From Adenophora triphylla var. japonica (Eukaryota; Streptophyta; Magnoliopsida; Asterales; Campanulaceae): 64,000 nt of DNA. The stretch covers positions 248,001 through 312,000 of the forward strand of contig JAFEMH010001475.1 of NCBI GenBank assembly GCA_022495995.1, read 5' to 3'. The notes beneath the pieces are model-generated. The model searched no databases. It had not been told where the DNA came from and saw only the letters and a program-made list of their open reading frames with translations. Position numbers and translations under genes: made by a program. The stretch's first letter is position 1, and every line of letters begins with the position of its first letter. Positions 26,901 to 32,900 of this stretch are shown piece by piece.

Positions 26901-29900
26901 TTCAATCGAAAGCTTAAGATGTTGAATTGTGGATGCTCAAATCACATTCATGCAACTGACACAATCAATTATGAGCTACTTAGCTCCAATTCCACACCAT
27001 GAATCGTGGATGCTCACACTACATCTTCCATCCTGCGTCATTCCGACCTGCGAATCAGTCTCTCTATCTTTGTGGGAGCTATCCCGATCAAAGAGCCGAC
27101 GAAGGGGATGATCGGGTAGGGTCAAACCAGTAAAGTAGACATTAAATGTCTACTTGTCTATAAAAAATTTGTTAATTCAGACACAAGTACTGATGGAGTA
27201 AAAACCACTTAGTAATAAAAAAATTTGTTAATTCAGGTTGAAGGTTGCTCTTCATGTTGTGATGGTGGTGGATAACTGTAATATCGTGGCTCACAAGTCG
27301 GATCCTCGACTACCTCATCATCCCCTCAAACCTTGTTTGGATGATTTTCCCAACTTCGTTTATACGAGTTGGGGGGTGGCTCAAGTAACGATTGCCAAGA
27401 TGGGAAGGGGAAGCTTTTTTACACATGTGGAGAATACTCAGGAAAATATGTTCTAGACGGACAAGCATTAGTAGCATGAGAATAAACAACACAAATAGAA
27501 CACGATTCTTGAATATTATAATTTACAAAATTTATATTTGAAACTAGTCTTGTTAATTGTTATAATTGTTCGGTCAATTGTTGCGACAATCTTTGTGTGA
27601 CCAACTCATCATTGGTGCTTATTCCATACATCCCTTTTAAGAGTATCTCACACATTAATTTCGTAAACGAAAAAAAAAATCTAACTATAAGAATAATAAT
27701 AATAAAAAAACAATAGAAACTTATTTACACTGCTGAAGATTAAACTGCGGATCACAGAACAAGTTCCCGACAACGGCGTCAAAAACTTGGAGTAAAACCC
27801 CACTTAGTAATAAAAACCTCGCAACTGGACGAGTGATCGATGTAGTAATATACACGAGTAATGGTCGAATTCACAGGGACTTGTGTTATCACAAGTTCGA
27901 TTTTCAGCAGTAAACAGTAACAGACTGGTTTATGGTTTTGATCTTAACTTTCTACTTAAACAATTGAAATTAATTAACTGACAAAACAAGAAAACAAACA
28001 AAGCAAGTTAAACAATTACCGAATTCAATAGAAGGAAAACCTACAGAATGGATTCATATATATCTCACCAGTATGCCTATTAATAATACAATCAATTATT
28101 GTTGTGGGTTCATTCTCTTTTAACTTGCACAAATTAGTATTCTACAAATATTATATTTTCTGCAAAGTCTCCATAATATTCAAGAACCCATTAAAATCGT
28201 AGGAATAAAGAAACTACAATCTTGCTTTGCAATCACATGTCAAAACCTAAATTATATTTATTCAAAAGTTTGACTTTGTATTAATCAAGCAATCACTTGC
28301 AATCCTTGTACGCAGATTTAGTTAAAAAGCCAATCTCACCTACACGTGTGATTGTAGCTAGAAAACTCTAATTAAGAGTACTTTTGTTGAACTCAACGTT
28401 TGATTCATTGCAAGATTAATTAAAACATATAGGATTGATACACATCACCTCTACTCCGCAGATAAAAGAGATTAGCTGCTCATCGTCAAATCTTCAATAA
28501 ATTGCATAGAATCTTCAATTGACTTCTTGATTAAAACTTGAATCCTTGTTTACAACTTGAAAAGGAGAATAAAGCATAAAGATGTTCTAAAACGTGGTTG
28601 GAGTGTTCTATTTATACATGGGAGAAGAGGGGTCAAAATTAGGAAACAATCAAGAAAACCTAAACCGAGAAGGAAACAAAATCTTGCTGGAGGAGGAGGG
28701 AGGGTGTGCGCTCCCCTATGAAGGGGGCGGCCACAACCTATGGCCAGTAGCTTAATATGTTTATGGAATTTGGGAGCGTCCGCTCTCTCCCTTGGAGTGC
28801 GTGTGCTCCTCGTGCTTCGTTGTCTTGTACTTTTCTCGACAAATTTCTGGAGGTCATAACTTATTCATATGCTACGATTGGGACGTGCCACATATTGTTG
28901 GAAAGCTCTCATCGAGTATTATCCATTAGTATTGATTGCACAAGGTCACATCCTTCTTGTCCTTCTGATATTTCCATTATTTCCTCCTTTGTTGCTCCGC
29001 TGTTGATCGTTCCTTTTTATACTCATTAAGATCATAATCCGATCCGTGACTTTCTCCTTCTATTCCCTGTACTAATAAACACTCCAAAAAACCATTAAAA
29101 CACCCGAGGTTGAGCATCAAGAGAGTCTAAAAGTATATAATTTGGATAGGTAAAAACACATCCATCAAGTACCAATTGAAAGTTTTGAATTCTATCCAAT
29201 CTATTTTCAGTTTTTGGAATAATAGCTTGGTCTACGAGCTAGAGCAATTGCGCCTATTAACTTAACCAAAAACTGCCACAAATAATTATGAGCTTCTTAG
29301 CTTCAGTTCCACACTAGTAGAAGTATGTTGCCAATTTTCTTGATTTGTGGTTGAGGTTGCTTGGACCCGCCTACTTATCGTGGGGATGGAAATATCGTAC
29401 TTAGGCTCTTCCAAATTATCAAATATAGATGCCCCACACCGAATGTTATCACCATCATCTTCCTTCGATTGTTCTCCATATTCTCTTTCAAGAACTTTCC
29501 TTGCGCATTTGATCGGGGTGCTGCCCTATTTCCTGAACTTAATCAACTGTTGGTTGGGTTAAAAAGGGATATAAACATTGGCATGCTCGCTCGCTGATCT
29601 TCTAGACTAGCTTAATGATGTCGTGATTGGCTGGATGTGCAGAATTTTCAGCAACTACAGCACCCTTTTCTGACTTCTATAGCATCAAGACGAATATTTA
29701 TATCGTGAAGTCGAGCTAGGAGTATCTTCTAAAGAAGAAGGATTGCATCTTGCTCGTTATTGAAAACCTTCTATATGAATGGTCATCCGAAACTAGTAGT
29801 AATGAAAACCTTGCCTCTGATACCAATTCTGATGTAGGACGGAAGCTATTTTTTTTCTTCAGAATTTGGCTATAAAGCAGTAAGAAAAGAAAAGAAAAGT

Positions 29901-32900
29901 CTAGCTTCACACCCAGGTTCTTGAGCGCACCGCACCCAAGAAAATTGAATCTCTCGATTCATCACAATTAAGCTTTTATTTCTTGAAAATTTCTTATCTT
30001 AATCCCTTAATTAATGAATACTCCCTCCGTCCCATTTCACTTGATACCAAATTTTTGGGCGCAAGAATTAGGGAAAAGCAGGAGAAAATGTTGTGAGTAT
30101 GAAAAGTAAAGTAGGAGAGAGTGGGGAGAATATTTGATTGGTGTCGCGAGTGTAAAAACTTTTCATTTTGGATAGTATCATGTAAAGTGGGACAAACCAA
30201 AATGGAAATTGGTATCAAGGGAAGTGGGACGGAGGGAGAATATTACAAGCCTTTATATAGGCGGCTGATAATTACTTAACCAAAGGAAACTAATTCTAAT
30301 TCCATAAGGAAATTAATTCTTGAATAAAGAAGGAAACTGATGGATGAGTTTTATACTTATTCATCGAGAATTTTTCGAGCTTATTCTTAGCAAAATCCTT
30401 GAGTTTTGTGTTAGTTTGATGGGGTTTCTAGTGTTTGACAGGAAAGGACAAATGGATGCAATGATGAAGTTTAGGAATGAATTGAGGACTTTTAAGGTAA
30501 TTTCCAGGAAGTCTGTCCAAAGGACTTAAAAAAAAGCTAACAGGGAGGTAGGAAAAATTGCTGCAATAGTCAGGGACCTGCCTGGAAGGACCAGATGGGA
30601 ATAAAGTGGAAAACATAGTTATGAGGCCAAACTCCTAGGCCGCATAACAGTCTGTGAGCACAAAGGGAATGAAGCCAAACGCTTAGGCCGCATATCAATC
30701 TGGGACATGCTGCAGTAAAAGGGCCTATGCGGCCTGCATCCTAGGCCGCATAGGAGAGAAATCAGCCAAACTTCTTTTCCTTTTCCAGTCGTGGATTTTT
30801 ATGAATTACTAGTATAAATAGGAAACCTTAGCATAGTTTTTATGGAGCGTTGGAGTACGAATTTAAGGGTCTGAGAAGAGTTTTTTCCTTCGTTCCAACT
30901 TCGTCTTTTATGATTGCTTTCACATATAAGATTATGATTCATAAATCTACGATGAACTAATATTCTCATCTACGGATTGAAGGTAACTTGTATCAAAATC
31001 TATGATCATTTATATTTAATTCTTTTCTAGATTAATTATTGTTGGGTTTATCAAAACTGAATAATTTCTTCCTATTCTTTCTTGCATCAACAAGTGATCA
31101 ATATGGTTGCATGTTAGATACATATTGGGTGTGATTAATTGCATGTAAGTGGGTTAATTGCACATACGTCTCTTCTGGTAATTGAATCTTGTTGGGTGGC
31201 TTAAGCCCGATATAGAATTCAAGTTCATATATTTCATTGTTCTTAAAGGATTCTTTGCATGTTGTGTGGACTTTACTAAATACATAGCAGTAGAAAAATA
31301 TTTAGACCTTAGCCCGAACACCGAACGGTACCGGCCTTTACATTAGTGAAGAACACCTACAATCAATTGATATAATAGAGAAATCGATCATAAGGGAAAT
31401 ACTTGTGAATCCAATCTATAGGCTTTTCTTGTATTTAAATTTGTTACTTAGTTGCTCTGTTATTTAATTGCTTTAGTAGTTATTTGAAACATTCTCTAAA
31501 CCCTGTTATTTATTTTTTGTTCTTTACTGTTTGCTCTCCACCAAGTCCTCTGTCGATTGATCCTAGCGTTTGCATATATTACACCGGTAAATTGTGCACT
31601 TGCAAGATTATTAGTTGTTTATCAGAAACTAATAAAGCAACTAACATATAATCCTTTAAGGATGTGGACTCAGAATATTAAATCCGACTATTAAGTTAAA
31701 ATCAAATCTATTCTCAGTAAATAAGGAACTTACTAAAATACCATTGCCTCCTAAAATATTAATAAAACAGAGTAAAATATTCCAGCAACTTTTTTACCTA
31801 GTAATAGCTAATAATAAGACTATATCACATATGTTGGCTTCTCAATTCTTGAATAGGCTCAGTCTTAAACCTGCATAAATGAAGAAGCTTGTCGTGTCCT
31901 TATATTTGTTTTTTCCGGGACTGCTGTATTAATATTTTTCTGCCAAGTTATTTCTAACTAAGCAAAACTATGTAATAAGCATGCCATGTTAGCGCTGACT
32001 CAGCCAAAGGTTCATGCCAGGCTGTCAGCATTCCCCATAGGCTATCTTCATTAGGAAAGTTAGCGTCCGTAAGTGAGAATGACCAAAATATTGACTAAAG
32101 TGTCAAACTCAGGGACTAAATCAAATGTATAATTAGGACAGTGACTGATTTGCAAAAACATCCCGGGAATAGTGACCAAGTGACTTATTAACCCTTACAT
32201 TTACTTTGCATCCTATTGTCATCTACTTATTCCCAATGTTTCCTAGTCAAATAATTATTTATCTAGTCTGTTCATATTAAAAAGTAAAGTAATAAACTCC
32301 CTCCCTCTGATTAAGCGTGAATGTTGGATCTCTGGAGTTTCATGATAGAAACCCTTTGCAAGTCTCAACATGTTGGGGGGGGGGGAGAGAGAGAGAGAGA
32401 GAGAGAGAAAGGTTGACTATAGGCTTAAACACACAATTTGTATCATCTGAAAAAATGGAAAATGTTTTTTTTTCTTTTTTGAGTTTTCTGGATCCTCGCC
32501 TGCTTGACCCATCCCAGATCCAACGATTTTGACTCAAAGTGTTTAGATGATTCGTACGATACGCTGTTTGAATCGTAACATACAAGCGATTCATAGATTT
32601 CCCTATTCATCCAATAGGTAAACTCCCTCCGTCCCGGGTTAAGCTTCACCATTTTGGTGAAGCTCGCAAATTAAGAAAGCAATATATATATTCAAAAATA
32701 ATGGGAGTGGGAGAAGGGTTGTGAGAGGGAAGAAGTGATTGGATATGACAAGTGGGACCCATAATTTAAATGTGTGAGAGCGAAAAGTTATTGGGTATAA
32801 TAGAATATTAATAAACCTTTTCCATTTTCGGAAAGGTGAAGCTTGTAACGGGACGCCCTTTTGGGTAATTGGTGAAGCTTAAGCTGGGACGGAGGGAGTA

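Noticed and set aside
28757..29029. 90-residue forward frame inside the family A LTR element
   Set aside because: It lies within a non-coding LTR and has no domain similarity.
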